A DNA stretch of 64,000 nt from Devosia salina (lineage in GTDB: Bacteria > Pseudomonadota > Alphaproteobacteria > Rhizobiales > Devosiaceae), in contig NZ_CP080590.1 in assembly GCF_019504385.1 (NCBI RefSeq), positions 3,080,001 through 3,144,000 of the forward strand. The letters are read 5' to 3'. Numbering within the stretch: the first letter of the stretch is position 1; every line of letters starts with the position of its first letter. A model generated the notes under the pieces. The model did not search any database. It was given only the letters and a program-made list of their open reading frames with translations, and was not told the origin of the DNA. Positions 45,913-54,922 of the stretch are shown piece by piece. Made by a program: the position numbers and the translations under genes.

Positions 45913-45926
45913 GGCAAGTTCTTGCC
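45913..45926. promoter_or_regulatory. DctD-type activator site 2
   Basis: GGCAAGTTCTTGCC is a perfect palindrome, 19 bp before the dctB start. Because it abuts dctB, the regulator may also affect its own operon. Confidence 0.85.
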
Positions 45927-45944
45927 AAAAAGGAAGGGAAAGGC

Positions 45945-47801
45945 GTGCCAATCGGCCCGGTCCATCGCAATTGGCTGTCCCGTCGCCACCTCTGGGCAAT
46001 CGCCGCGGCGCTGGCCTTGATTGTTCTCGTCTTCTGGGTGGCGTTCGAGGTGACCCTTGGCACCGCCGTGCGCGGGTCAGGCGAACAGGCCCAGCGCCGC
46101 CTGGCCCTGTTCGACAGGACGCTCGAAGCCATTGTCGAGCGCTTCCACTATCTGCCGGTTGCCATATCCCAGGCTCGGGAGACCCGTGCGGCCCTCGACA
46201 ACCCGGATGATCCGGCCGCCATCGAGGCGGCAAACGGCTTTCTCAGCAAGCTCAACGAAACGGCCGGCGCCAGCGAAATCTTCCTCATGGCGGACAGTGG
46301 CAGCGTTGTGGCTGCGAGCAATTGGTGGACACTGACCAGCCTGGTGGGCACGAACTATTCCTTCCGCCCCTATTTCGCCGATGCCATGGCACGCGGCCGG
46401 GCCGAATATTACGCCTTCGGCATCTCCACCAATGTGCCGGGCCTGTTTCTGTCCCAGCGCGTGGATGGCCCCGATGGACCGCTGGGGGTCGCCGTCATCA
46501 AGGTCAATCTGGGAGAGATCGAAGCCACCTGGTGGCGCTCGGGCGAACTGCTCGGGATCGTCGATGTCAACGACGTCACCATTCTCTCGACCCGGCCGGA
46601 TTGGCGCTATCGCCCGCTCCAGACCATTCCGCGATCGCAGATTGATGCCATAGCCGGCCAGCAGCGCTATGGCGAAAACGGCATCGAGAATGTCGGGATC
46701 ATCACCGATCGCTGGTTTTCACGCGGCAGCGAATTCGCGCTGCTAGACGGGTCGGACCCGGAGACGGCGGGCTATTTCATGCTGCAGGAATTGCGGCTGC
46801 CCAAGCATGGCTGGCGTATCCTGAGCTTCACCCCGCTCGCCCCCATCTATGCCAGTGCCCTGACCATGGCGAGCGCCGCGGCACTCGCCTGCGCCGCGCT
46901 CATCCTCATCATCGTGCTGCTCGAGCAGCGACGGCGGCTGGTGGCCCATCGACTGGCCGACCACAACCGGCTCGAACAGCGGGTCGCCGAGCGCACCGAA
47001 GACCTGCATGCCATGAACGAGCAATTGCGCGCCGAGATTGCCGAACGCGTTCGTGCGGAGAAGGCGGAACGCGACGCCCAGCAGGGCCTGGTGCAGGCTG
47101 CCAAGCTCGCGAGCCTTGGCCAGGCGCTGGCGGGTGTGGCCCATGAGGTGAGCCAGCCGGTGGCCGCACTGACGACGCATCTGGCCAGCGCACGCCTGCT
47201 CGAGCAGCGTCGTGGGGGCAGCGAGCTCGGCCCCATACTGGGCGCCATGGACAAGGTGGTCGAGCGTCTCGCCACCCTCACGGGGCACCTCAAGACCTTT
47301 GCCCGCAAGGAAACCCAGGTCGCCATGACGGCCGATATCGGCACGGCCATCGCCAATGCGCTCGACCTGACGGACCACAGACTGCGCCAGGTCGGCATCG
47401 ACGTCGAATATCGCCGCCCCCGCCCGCCCGTAGGGGTCTCGGCCAATCCGGTGCATCTCGAACAGGTGCTGATCAACCTCATCGCCAATGCCGCGGACGC
47501 CATGCAGGACGCTTCCATGCGCGTGCTCTCCATCGGCGTCTCCAGCGATGGCCAACTGGCCCGCATTACAATCGCGGACACCGGCACCGGCATTGCCGAG
47601 GCCGATATGGGCACATTGTTCGACCCGTTCTTTACCACCAAGCCGGCAGGAAAGGGCCTGGGTCTCGGCCTGGCGATCTCCTATGGGCTCATCCGCGACA
47701 GCGGGGGGACCATCGCCGTCCGCTCCATTCCCGGCCAGGGCAGCACCTTCACTATCACCCTGCCGGCGCTCGCCGTCGGTGCCAATCGGGCATCAGCATG
47801 A
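45945..47801 (+). CDS. dctB: DctB-like sensor histidine kinase
   Basis: This 618-residue membrane kinase has helix 1 at about residues 17-39, a periplasmic double-Cache sensor domain (about 40-305, with SEIFLMADSGSVVAASNW and SYRP-like YSFRPYFADAMARGRAEYYA), helix 2 at about 307-328 and a coiled coil (about 330-385). The kinase core follows with the H-box GQALAGVAHEVSQPVAALTT and the ATP-binding N, G1 and G2 boxes (LINLIANAADAM, DTGTGI, GKGLGLGL). It starts at GTG 45945 after AAGGAAGGG. DctB senses C4-dicarboxylates in rhizobia; here the ligand is probably the cargo of tctCBA. It overlaps dctD by ATGA. Confidence 0.9.
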   Translation: MPIGPVHRNWLSRRHLWAIAAALALIVLVFWVAFEVTLGTAVRGSGEQAQRRLALFDRTLEAIVERFHYLPVAISQARETRAALDNPDDPAAIEAANGFLSKLNETAGASEIFLMADSGSVVAASNWWTLTSLVGTNYSFRPYFADAMARGRAEYYAFGISTNVPGLFLSQRVDGPDGPLGVAVIKVNLGEIEATWWRSGELLGIVDVNDVTILSTRPDWRYRPLQTIPRSQIDAIAGQQRYGENGIENVGIITDRWFSRGSEFALLDGSDPETAGYFMLQELRLPKHGWRILSFTPLAPIYASALTMASAAALACAALILIIVLLEQRRRLVAHRLADHNRLEQRVAERTEDLHAMNEQLRAEIAERVRAEKAERDAQQGLVQAAKLASLGQALAGVAHEVSQPVAALTTHLASARLLEQRRGGSELGPILGAMDKVVERLATLTGHLKTFARKETQVAMTADIGTAIANALDLTDHRLRQVGIDVEYRRPRPPVGVSANPVHLEQVLINLIANAADAMQDASMRVLSIGVSSDGQLARITIADTGTGIAEADMGTLFDPFFTTKPAGKGLGLGLAISYGLIRDSGGTIAVRSIPGQGSTFTITLPALAVGANRASA

Positions 47802-49144
47802 CAGAACCCATCGTTCTCATTGTCGACGACGAAGACATGGTGCGCACCGCACTCGAGCAATGGCTGCGCCTGTCCGGTTTCCAGACGGCGACGGCCGCCA
47901 ATGCCGAAGACGCGCTGGCCGGCATTGACGACCACCATCCCCATGTCGTCCTGACCGATGTGCGCATGCCCGGCCTGTCCGGCCTTGACCTGCTGCGCTC
48001 CATCGCCGATCGCGGCCTGCCCACCGAGGTCATCCTGATCACCGGCCATGGCGATGTTCCCATGGCGGTGGATGCCATGCGCGCCGGCGCCTTCGATTTC
48101 CTGCAAAAACCCTATGTTCCGGACCAACTGGTCAATTCGATCGCGCGCGCCGCCGAACAGGCCCGCCTCAAGCGCGAACTGGCCGATCTGCGCCGTCGAC
48201 TGGACGGAGGCGAGGCCGAGCTCGAAACCCGCCTTGTGGGCGCCTCGCGCAGCATGGTCGAACTGCGCCGCTCGGTGCGCGAACTGGCCAGCATCCCCGC
48301 CGACATCATCCTCCTGGGCGAGACCGGCACCGGCAAGGAAGTGGTGGCGCGATGCCTTCATGACTTCTCGCCGCGCGCCAAGGGCCCTTTCGTGGCCGTC
48401 AACTGCGCCGCCATCCCGGCCGAACTGATCGAGAGCGAATTATTCGGCCATGAATCGGGCGCCTTTACCGGCGCCGCCGGGCAGCGCATCGGCAAGTTCG
48501 AATACGCCCATGGTGGCACTCTGTTGCTCGACGAAATCGAATCCATGCCCCTCCTGGCCCAGGCCAAGGTCTTGCGGGTCATCCAGGAAAGAGAGGTCGA
48601 GCGGCTCGGCTCCAACCGGCAGATCCCGCTGGACATCAGGATCATCGCCGCCTCCAAGGTCGATCTCGCCGCGGAGAGCCAGGCCGGACGGTTCCGCGCC
48701 GATCTTTACTACCGGCTGAACATGGCGACCCTGGACCTGCCGCCACTGCGTGACCGCGGAGACGATTGCGTCATTCTCTTCCATCATTTCCTGGCCGAGG
48801 CCGCGCGCCGCTTCGGCCGGCCGGCCCCGGGCCTTCACCCGGCGGACATCAACGCCCTGCTCTCCCATGCCTGGCCCGGCAATGTGCGAGAACTCAAAGC
48901 CGCCGCCGACCGGTTTGCCTTGGGCCTGGACGCCACCGGGCGTTCGCTCGGCGACATTTTGGGCCAGCGCGAGACGGTCGCTGCCGGCGCCAGCCTGGCC
49001 GAACGGCTTGCGGCCTATGAACGTCACCTCATCGAGGCCGAACTTGACCGCCACGACGATTCCATCGCTGCCGTCGCAGAGGCCCTGCAGGTGCCGCGCC
49101 GGACCTTGAGCGAGAAGATGAACCGCCTCGGCGTCCGCCGTTGA
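47798..49144 (+). CDS. dctD: DctD-like sigma-54 response regulator
   Basis: This 448-residue NtrC-family activator has a receiver domain (1-120) with phospho-acceptor D54 and Lys in LQKPY. A linker coiled coil follows, then an AAA+ domain (about 145-385) with Walker A GETGTGKE, the sigma-54 contact loop GAFTGA and Walker B GGTLLLDEIES. A Fis-type HTH lies at the C-terminus (SIAAVAEALQVPRRTLSEKM). It should bind the paired palindromes between tctC and dctB and open the sigma-54 promoter of tctCBA. Confidence 0.93.
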   Translation: MTEPIVLIVDDEDMVRTALEQWLRLSGFQTATAANAEDALAGIDDHHPHVVLTDVRMPGLSGLDLLRSIADRGLPTEVILITGHGDVPMAVDAMRAGAFDFLQKPYVPDQLVNSIARAAEQARLKRELADLRRRLDGGEAELETRLVGASRSMVELRRSVRELASIPADIILLGETGTGKEVVARCLHDFSPRAKGPFVAVNCAAIPAELIESELFGHESGAFTGAAGQRIGKFEYAHGGTLLLDEIESMPLLAQAKVLRVIQEREVERLGSNRQIPLDIRIIAASKVDLAAESQAGRFRADLYYRLNMATLDLPPLRDRGDDCVILFHHFLAEAARRFGRPAPGLHPADINALLSHAWPGNVRELKAAADRFALGLDATGRSLGDILGQRETVAAGASLAERLAAYERHLIEAELDRHDDSIAAVAEALQVPRRTLSEKMNRLGVRR

Positions 49145-49198
49145 CGCCGCCGCTCCGATGCGCCACTCGGTGGTCATGGACCAATCAAGGGCAAGCAC

Positions 49199-50023
49199 AT
49201 GATCCCGATCATCGATACGCATCTGCACCTGATCTATCCGGATTGCTTCACCTATCCCTGGATATCGCAGGGTCACCCGCTCAACCGGCCCTGGTCGATC
49301 GAGAGCTATCTCGATGAGGCCCGCCCCCTGGGCATCGAAGCCGCGCTGCACATGGAGGTCGATGTCGATGAGGCGGACATCGAAGCGGAATCCCGCTTTG
49401 TCCTCGGACTGGACGGCATTGCCGGCGCCATCGCCGCCTGTCGCCCCGAGAACCCCGACTTCCCAAGGCAGCTCGAGTCCCTGGCTGCCATTCCCGGCAT
49501 TCGCGGTCTGCGCCGCATTCTTCACGAGATCCCGGACAGCGTTGGCCAGACGCCGCATTTCGCCGAGAGCCTGCGCCGGCTTCCTGCCCACGGCCTGACC
49601 TTCGATCTCTGCCTCCGCCCCGACCAATTGCCGCTGGGGCACGCCCTGGTCGCCAGGTGCCCGGACACGACCTTCATCCTCGATCATTGCGGCGCCCAGG
49701 ACATTGTCATCGGCGATCTCGATCCCTGGCGCGCAAACATCAGGGCCCTTGCAGAGCTACCGAACCTCAATGCCAAGATTTCCGGCATCATGGCCTATGC
49801 CGGCAAGAATTGGACGCTGGAGGCCCTGCGCCCCTATGTCGAACATGTCATCGAGAGCTTCGGCTGGGACCGGGTCGTGTGGGGATCGGATCATCCCGTG
49901 GTCACGCTGGGCGGCAGCCTGACCGATTGGGTCACGGTCACGCGCGAGATCATCAGCGGCGCCAGCACGGAGGAGCAGGCAAAGCTCCTCCACGCCAATG
50001 CCCGGAGGATCTATCGGCTCTAG
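49199..50023 (+). CDS. Amidohydrolase-2 family lactonase-like protein
   Basis: This 274-residue TIM-barrel hydrolase of COG3618 type has IIDTHLHLIYP (HxH) at the start, LDHCGAQDI, and VVWGSDHPV with the conserved Asp, followed by ANARRIYRL. Characterised relatives hydrolyse L-fucono- or other sugar-derived lactones and pyrone-2,4-dicarboxylate lactone. It follows dctD by 54 bp and may process the compound imported by tctCBA. Its end overlaps the convergent siderophore ATPase gene by 4 bp. Confidence 0.8.
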   Translation: MIPIIDTHLHLIYPDCFTYPWISQGHPLNRPWSIESYLDEARPLGIEAALHMEVDVDEADIEAESRFVLGLDGIAGAIAACRPENPDFPRQLESLAAIPGIRGLRRILHEIPDSVGQTPHFAESLRRLPAHGLTFDLCLRPDQLPLGHALVARCPDTTFILDHCGAQDIVIGDLDPWRANIRALAELPNLNAKISGIMAYAGKNWTLEALRPYVEHVIESFGWDRVVWGSDHPVVTLGGSLTDWVTVTREIISGASTEEQAKLLHANARRIYRL

Positions 50024-50817
50024 CCCCTCCGGTGGGGAATGCAGATCGGACGCTGATGCACCGGATCGATGATGATCTCGGCGGTGACATTGAACACTTC
50101 GGCGATCAGATCGGCCCGCATCATGACCTCGGGCGCGCCGCGTTCGCGCACCTTGCCGCCGGCGACGAAGACCAGCTGGTCCGCATAGCGCGCTGCCAGG
50201 TTGAGGTCATGCAGCACCAGCACGATCGTGCGCCCCTCCTCCCGGTTCAGCCGCGTCACCAGTTCGAGGCAGTCGAGCTGGTGGGCCATGTCGAGATGGT
50301 TCACGGGTTCATCGAGGCAGATGACGTCTGTTTCCTGGGCCAGCACCATGGCGATCCAGGCGCGCTGCAACTGCCCGCCCGAGAGCGACCCGATGCGGCG
50401 AGCGCGCAGATGCGCGACCCCCGTTCCGTCCATGGCTGCGACGACCGCCGCGTCGTCCCGCGCGCTCCAGGGCTGCAACATGGCCTGGTGCGGATAGCGG
50501 CCCAGGCGCACCAACTCTTCCACGCTCATGTCCAGCGGCGCACTGGGGCTTTGTGCAAGCAGGCCAATCCGCCGACCCAACGCCTTGCCGCCAAGGCGCG
50601 AAATATCCTCGGCGTCGAGCAGCACCTGCCCCGATTGTGGCGCATGCAGGCGCCGGATCGCCCGCAACAGGGTCGACTTGCCGCAGCCATTGGGCCCGGC
50701 GAGCACCGTGATCTGCCCGCGCGGAATGGGCAGGCTCAGCGCGTCGAGCACCACATCGTCCCCATAGCCCAGGGTCAGGTTCTTCACCTCGATCCGGTTG
50801 GCCAGCGGCTCATCCAT
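50020..50817 (-). CDS. Iron-siderophore ABC transporter ATPase (FepC/FecE type)
   Basis: This 265-residue ATPase has Walker A GPNGCGKST, Q-loop LLAQSPSAP, signature LSGGQLQRA, Walker B ICLDEPVNHLD and switch VLHDLNLAARY. FepC-type features include RLGRYPHQ after the Q-loop. It overlaps its permease partner by 8 bp and ends the operon of two permeases and one ATPase. Together with the divergent binding proteins it should import ferric siderophore across the inner membrane. Confidence 0.9.
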   Translation of the reverse strand: MDEPLANRIEVKNLTLGYGDDVVLDALSLPIPRGQITVLAGPNGCGKSTLLRAIRRLHAPQSGQVLLDAEDISRLGGKALGRRIGLLAQSPSAPLDMSVEELVRLGRYPHQAMLQPWSARDDAAVVAAMDGTGVAHLRARRIGSLSGGQLQRAWIAMVLAQETDVICLDEPVNHLDMAHQLDCLELVTRLNREEGRTIVLVLHDLNLAARYADQLVFVAGGKVRERGAPEVMMRADLIAEVFNVTAEIIIDPVHQRPICIPHRRG

Positions 50818-51853
50818 TGGTGTTGTCCTTGCGCATGAGGAGAAACAGGAAATAGGGTGCGCCGATAATGGCCGTCACCGTGCCCGCCGGTACTTCGAGC
50901 GGGGCGAACGCCACACGGGCCAATAGGTCCGCGCCAACCAGCATGATGGCCCCGAGCAGGATGGAGGTAACGATACCGGCAGCGCGGGCCCGCCCGACCA
51001 GCATGCGGGCCAGATGCGGGGCGATCAATCCGACAAAACTGACACCCCCCGCAAAGGCCACGGCGCCTGCCGTGAGCAGGGCCGCGAGCAGGAAGATGAA
51101 AAGCCGATAGAGCGGCAGGTTGAGACCGATACTGCGCGAGGAGATGTCATCGAGATCGGCGGGCGGCAATTGACGTGCCGCCACGGCCGCGACGAAGGCC
51201 GTCGGCACCAGCACCGCTGTCATCAGCTGCACCTCGGTCCAGTTGATGGTGTTGACGGCGCCGGCCAGCCAGCGCGCGGCCTGCGCCGCCTGATAGATCG
51301 GCCCCACCAGCATGAAGATGGTGGTCAGCGCCTTGGCCCCGGCCGCGACCGCAATGCCAAACAGCAGCAGGCGGATGGCCGACGAGGCCTGCCGTCCGGA
51401 GAGGAGGAACACCAGCCCGATTGCCGCTATGGCGCCCAGCGCCGCCGCCAGGGGCTGCCAGGCCACCGGCACGAGCAGCGCGTTGGATTCGCCGGAAAAG
51501 ACTGCCATGAACAGCACCACACCAAGCGCCGCGCCATCGACCACCCCCAGCACGCCGGGCGAAGCCAGCTCGTTGCGGGTGATCCGCTGCAGCAGATAGC
51601 CGGCAAAGGCGATGGCCCCACCCGCCAGGGCCGCCGCCGCGACGCGCGGCAGGCGCAATTGCAGCACGACCAGCCGCTCGGTCTTGTCGCCGCCGCCAAG
51701 CAGCACGCCGGCCACGGTGTCGAGTGGCATCCACGTCGAGCCAAAGCCGATACCGGCTAGAAACAAGACCACAAAGGTGAGCGTGACCACGCCGACCGCA
51801 AGGATCGCCGGCGTGGGACGCCCGGCCGTACGCAAGGTGACGGTCGTATTCAT
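50810..51853 (-). CDS. Iron-siderophore ABC transporter permease (FecD/FepG type)
   Basis: This 347-residue permease of the FecCD family has about nine to ten helices. Its family segments are LRLPRVAAAALAGGAIAFAG (conserved N-terminal region), ITRNELASPGVLGVVDGAALG and GVSFVGLIAPHLARMLVG. It heterodimerises with the permease encoded just upstream, which it overlaps by 4 bp. Confidence 0.88.
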   Translation of the reverse strand: MNTTVTLRTAGRPTPAILAVGVVTLTFVVLFLAGIGFGSTWMPLDTVAGVLLGGGDKTERLVVLQLRLPRVAAAALAGGAIAFAGYLLQRITRNELASPGVLGVVDGAALGVVLFMAVFSGESNALLVPVAWQPLAAALGAIAAIGLVFLLSGRQASSAIRLLLFGIAVAAGAKALTTIFMLVGPIYQAAQAARWLAGAVNTINWTEVQLMTAVLVPTAFVAAVAARQLPPADLDDISSRSIGLNLPLYRLFIFLLAALLTAGAVAFAGGVSFVGLIAPHLARMLVGRARAAGIVTSILLGAIMLVGADLLARVAFAPLEVPAGTVTAIIGAPYFLFLLMRKDNTNG

Positions 51854-52869
51854 GCAAGCCTCCGCCTGAGCAGAACCAGCAGGGTCAAGGCCCCGACAAC
51901 AGCGGTGATCGCGCCCACGGGCGCCTCGACCGGATAGATGACGAAGCGTGCGGCGATATCGGCCAGCGTGGCATAGATGCCCCCCGACAATGCCGCCGCC
52001 GCCAGCTGGTGCCGGTGACGCAGGCCGACCAGGCGCCGCGCCAGATGCGGCACCACCAGGCCCACAAAGGCCACCGGACCGGCCATGGACACGGCCGCGC
52101 CCGTCAGCAGCGACACGGCGACAAAGGCAAGGCCCCGCACCAGCACCAGCGGCACGCCAAGGCTGGTTGCCGTTGCATCGTCGGCATGCAGCACGTCGAG
52201 CGCGCCCGCGAGCGCAAAAGCGATGGCCGCCCCAAGCGCCACCACCGGCAGGCCGTTGAAGAACAGGCTGATCGGCCGGTCGACAAAGGCCCCGGACAGC
52301 CAGAACAGCAATTGCTGCAACTGCGCTTCATTGCTGGTGAGGATGATCTCCACCACTGCATGGCTGAGACTGGCAAAGGTCACGCCCACAAGCACGATCT
52401 TGAGCGGCGACAAGCCGCCGGCTCCCGCCGCCACGCCAAAGACAATGATGCTGGTGACCAGCGCACCCAGCGCCGCCGCCAGTGACAGGCCCACCAGCGA
52501 CTGCACGCCAAATACCACGGTGGCGACGACAACGGCGAGCGAAGCGCCGCCATTGAGGCCAAGCGTATCCGGCGATGCAATGCGATTGCGCGACAGGGTC
52601 TGCACCATCACACCCGCCATGCCGAGCGCCGCCCCCGCCAGCGGGGCGATCAGCGCACGCGGCAGGCGCAGGCCGGCGATCACCGTCGCCACCTCCGAGC
52701 CGTCATTGGCGAAGAGCGCCGACCAGACGTCGGCCAGCTCATAAATCTTGTAGCCCAGGGTCAGGCTCGCCAGCATGGCCAGGCCAAGCGCAAGGGCAAG
52801 ACCCGCATAGATCCGGCCGAGGCGCGGCAGGACCGCGCGCATTGGCAATGTGACGCTTGCGTCGACCAC
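51850..52869 (-). CDS. Iron-siderophore ABC transporter permease (FepD type)
   Basis: This 339-residue FecCD-family permease has ALIAPLAGAALGMAGVMVQ, then LSRNRIASPDTLGLNGGASLA, and MAGPVAFVGLVVPHLARRLVG. It is first in the minus-strand operon, divergent from two binding-protein genes with 90 bp between the start codons. That spacing implies joint regulation by iron. Confidence 0.88.
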   Translation of the reverse strand: MVDASVTLPMRAVLPRLGRIYAGLALALGLAMLASLTLGYKIYELADVWSALFANDGSEVATVIAGLRLPRALIAPLAGAALGMAGVMVQTLSRNRIASPDTLGLNGGASLAVVVATVVFGVQSLVGLSLAAALGALVTSIIVFGVAAGAGGLSPLKIVLVGVTFASLSHAVVEIILTSNEAQLQQLLFWLSGAFVDRPISLFFNGLPVVALGAAIAFALAGALDVLHADDATATSLGVPLVLVRGLAFVAVSLLTGAAVSMAGPVAFVGLVVPHLARRLVGLRHRHQLAAAALSGGIYATLADIAARFVIYPVEAPVGAITAVVGALTLLVLLRRRLA

Positions 52870-52880
52870 GATAACAAACC

Positions 52881-52914
52881 TGATATTGACAGTCAGATTA
52901 AATTCTGTTGACTG
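52881..52914. promoter_or_regulatory. Candidate iron-responsive operator between siderophore genes
   Basis: TGATATTGACAGTCA (52881-52895) fits the TGA-N9-TCA iron-responsive motif bound by RirA in rhizobia. It overlaps an inverted pair CAGTCA (52890-52895) and TGACTG (52909-52914) around an AT-rich core. The consensus is short, so chance is not excluded. Confidence 0.4.
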
Positions 52915-52959
52915 CAGCCATCCGATTTCTGATCGCAGTTGTCAAGTTTTAGGAGAAGA

Positions 52960-53871
52960 ATGTTGATGCGCCGTCTTGTTGCAGCCCTGCTGGTGGCAGG
53001 TGCCGTCGTCACGCCTGCCGCCGCCCGCGAAATCACCCATGCCATGGGGGTCACCGATGTGCCCGACCATCCGCGACGCATCGTCGTGCTGACCAATGAA
53101 GGGACCGAAGCACTGCTGGCTGTCGGCATCACCCCCGTGGGTGCTGCGAAGTCCTGGCTGGGCAACCCCTGGTATGACCACATCGCCGATCAGATGGCCG
53201 ATGTCACCGTCGTGGGCGAGGAGTCGGCGGTAAACCTGGAAGTGCTGGTATCGCTGCAGCCGGACCTCATCCTTGGGAACAAGCAGCGCCACGAGGACAT
53301 CTACGAGCAGCTTTCGGCGATCGCCCCCACCGTGATCTCCGAGCGCCTGCGTGGCGACTGGAAGATCAACATGGCGCTCTATACCGACGCCGCCGGCAAG
53401 GGCGCGGAAGGCCAGGCCGCGCTGGATGCGTTCGATGCACGCGTCGCCGCCGTGTCGGAGGCCCTGGGCGACGCTCGTGCCGAGGAAATCTCCATCGCCC
53501 GCTTCATGTCCGGCCAGACCCGCATCATGTTCAAGGACAGCTTTTCGGGCATCCTTCTCGACCAGCTTGGGTTCCACCGCCCGGCCAGCCAGGACAAGGC
53601 CGAATTCGCCGAACAGATCACCAAGGAACGCATTCCCGAGTTCGAAGGGGATCGCCTGTTCTACTTCACCTATGAAACCGGCAATGGCGAGGGCGATGGC
53701 CAGGCCGCCGACTGGCTGGCCGATCCACTCTGGCAGAACCTCGAAGTGGTCAAAGCCGGCAAGGTGCACCCCGTTTCCGACGCCGTCTGGAACACTGCCG
53801 GCGGCATCATCGCAGGCCACCTGATGCTCGACGACATCGAGACCATTTACGGCCTCGCAGCGACCCGCTGA
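52960..53871 (+). CDS. Iron-siderophore binding protein, paralogue 1
   Basis: This 303-residue periplasmic protein (FecB/FepB class) has a signal peptide ending TPAAA before REITHAMG. The fold begins HPRRIVVLTNEGTEALLAVG and has DLILGNKQRHEDIYEQLS. I start at ATG 52960 with AGGAG just upstream; ATG 52966 is equally possible. It is followed after 55 bp by a close paralogue with the same mature N-terminus. It should feed the divergent permease/ATPase operon. Confidence 0.85.
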   Translation: MLMRRLVAALLVAGAVVTPAAAREITHAMGVTDVPDHPRRIVVLTNEGTEALLAVGITPVGAAKSWLGNPWYDHIADQMADVTVVGEESAVNLEVLVSLQPDLILGNKQRHEDIYEQLSAIAPTVISERLRGDWKINMALYTDAAGKGAEGQAALDAFDARVAAVSEALGDARAEEISIARFMSGQTRIMFKDSFSGILLDQLGFHRPASQDKAEFAEQITKERIPEFEGDRLFYFTYETGNGEGDGQAADWLADPLWQNLEVVKAGKVHPVSDAVWNTAGGIIAGHLMLDDIETIYGLAATR

Positions 53872-53926
53872 TCCCTCCCGGCCGGCCATCATGCCGGCCA
53901 TCCCTTCCGAGCACTGGAGAAAAACC

Positions 53927-54847
53927 ATGTTCAAGCACCTTGCCGGCGGCGGCCTGGCTGCAATCGCGGCCACGATCCTCCTGGCTAACCCAGCCATCGC
54001 ACGCGAAATCACCCACGCCATGGGCGTGACCGACGTGCCAGACAATCCGCAGCGCGTCGTCATCCTGACCAATGAAGGCACAGAAGCCCTGCTCTATCTC
54101 GGCGTGGTGCCCGTCGGCGCCGCCCAGAGCTGGGATGGCGATCCCTGGTACGACCATATCGCAGCGCCGCTGGCCGACACAGTGCCGCTGGGCACCGAGC
54201 TGGCCGTCAATCTTGAAATTCTCGCCACGCTCGAGCCAGACCTGATCCTGGGCACCAAGGTGCGGCAGGAGGCAATCTACCCCCAGCTCTCGGCCATCGC
54301 GCCCACTGTGATGACCGAAACCATTGGCGGCGAATGGCAGAAGAACCTGCAATTCTATGCGGACGTCGTGAGCCGGACGGCCGAGGGCGAAGCGGCGCTT
54401 GCCGGATTTGCAGCCCGCACATCGGCCATTCGCGATGCGCTGGGAGAGGCGGTCAACGAAGAGATTTCCCTGGTCCGTTTCTCGCCCAACCGCACCCGCA
54501 TCTATTACAAGGACACGTTCGGGGGCCTGGCCCTCAGCCAGATCGGCTTCAAGCGGCCGCCAGCCCAGGACAAGGATGAGTTTGCCACCGAGGTCACCAA
54601 GGAACGCATTCCTGAAATGGATGGCGACCGCATCTTCTACTTCTCCGATGACCTCAATAGCGACGAGGCCGCTGCCAATCTCGCGGACTGGCTCCAGGAC
54701 CCGCTCTGGCTCAACCTGGAAGGCGTCAAGGCCGGCAAGGCCGCTCGGGTCAGCGAAATCATCTGGAACACGGCGGGCGGTATCTATGCGGCTCACCTGA
54801 TGCTCGACGACATCGAGGCCATCTACGGCCTCGCCTCCACGCGCTGA
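53927..54847 (+). CDS. Iron-siderophore binding protein, paralogue 2
   Basis: This 306-residue paralogue of the preceding gene shares REITHAMGVTDVPD, ILTNEGTEALL, EPDLILGTK, FKRPPAQDKDEFA and the C-terminal HLMLDDIEAIYGLAxTR. Its signal peptide ends NPAIA. Similarity along the whole length points to tandem duplication, yet the two have diverged in the ligand-cleft region (WDGDPWYDHIAAPLADTV versus WLGNPWYDHIADQMADVT), which may widen the range of siderophores taken up. GGAG precedes ATG 53927. Confidence 0.85.
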   Translation: MFKHLAGGGLAAIAATILLANPAIAREITHAMGVTDVPDNPQRVVILTNEGTEALLYLGVVPVGAAQSWDGDPWYDHIAAPLADTVPLGTELAVNLEILATLEPDLILGTKVRQEAIYPQLSAIAPTVMTETIGGEWQKNLQFYADVVSRTAEGEAALAGFAARTSAIRDALGEAVNEEISLVRFSPNRTRIYYKDTFGGLALSQIGFKRPPAQDKDEFATEVTKERIPEMDGDRIFYFSDDLNSDEAAANLADWLQDPLWLNLEGVKAGKAARVSEIIWNTAGGIYAAHLMLDDIEAIYGLASTR

Positions 54848-54876
54848 TCGTCAGCCCCGACCATGGTCATCCCATC

Positions 54877-54902
54877 GCCCGGGTGCGTCGCTGCGCCCGG
54901 GC
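54877..54902. terminator. Hairpin after the binding-protein pair
   Basis: GCCCGGG (54877-54883) and CCCGGGC (54896-54902) form a 7-bp stem, followed by AATTGCTTT. It lies between convergent genes. The tail is weak in T, so confidence is moderate. Confidence 0.5.
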
Positions 54903-54922
54903 AATTGCTTTGGGCGATGCCC

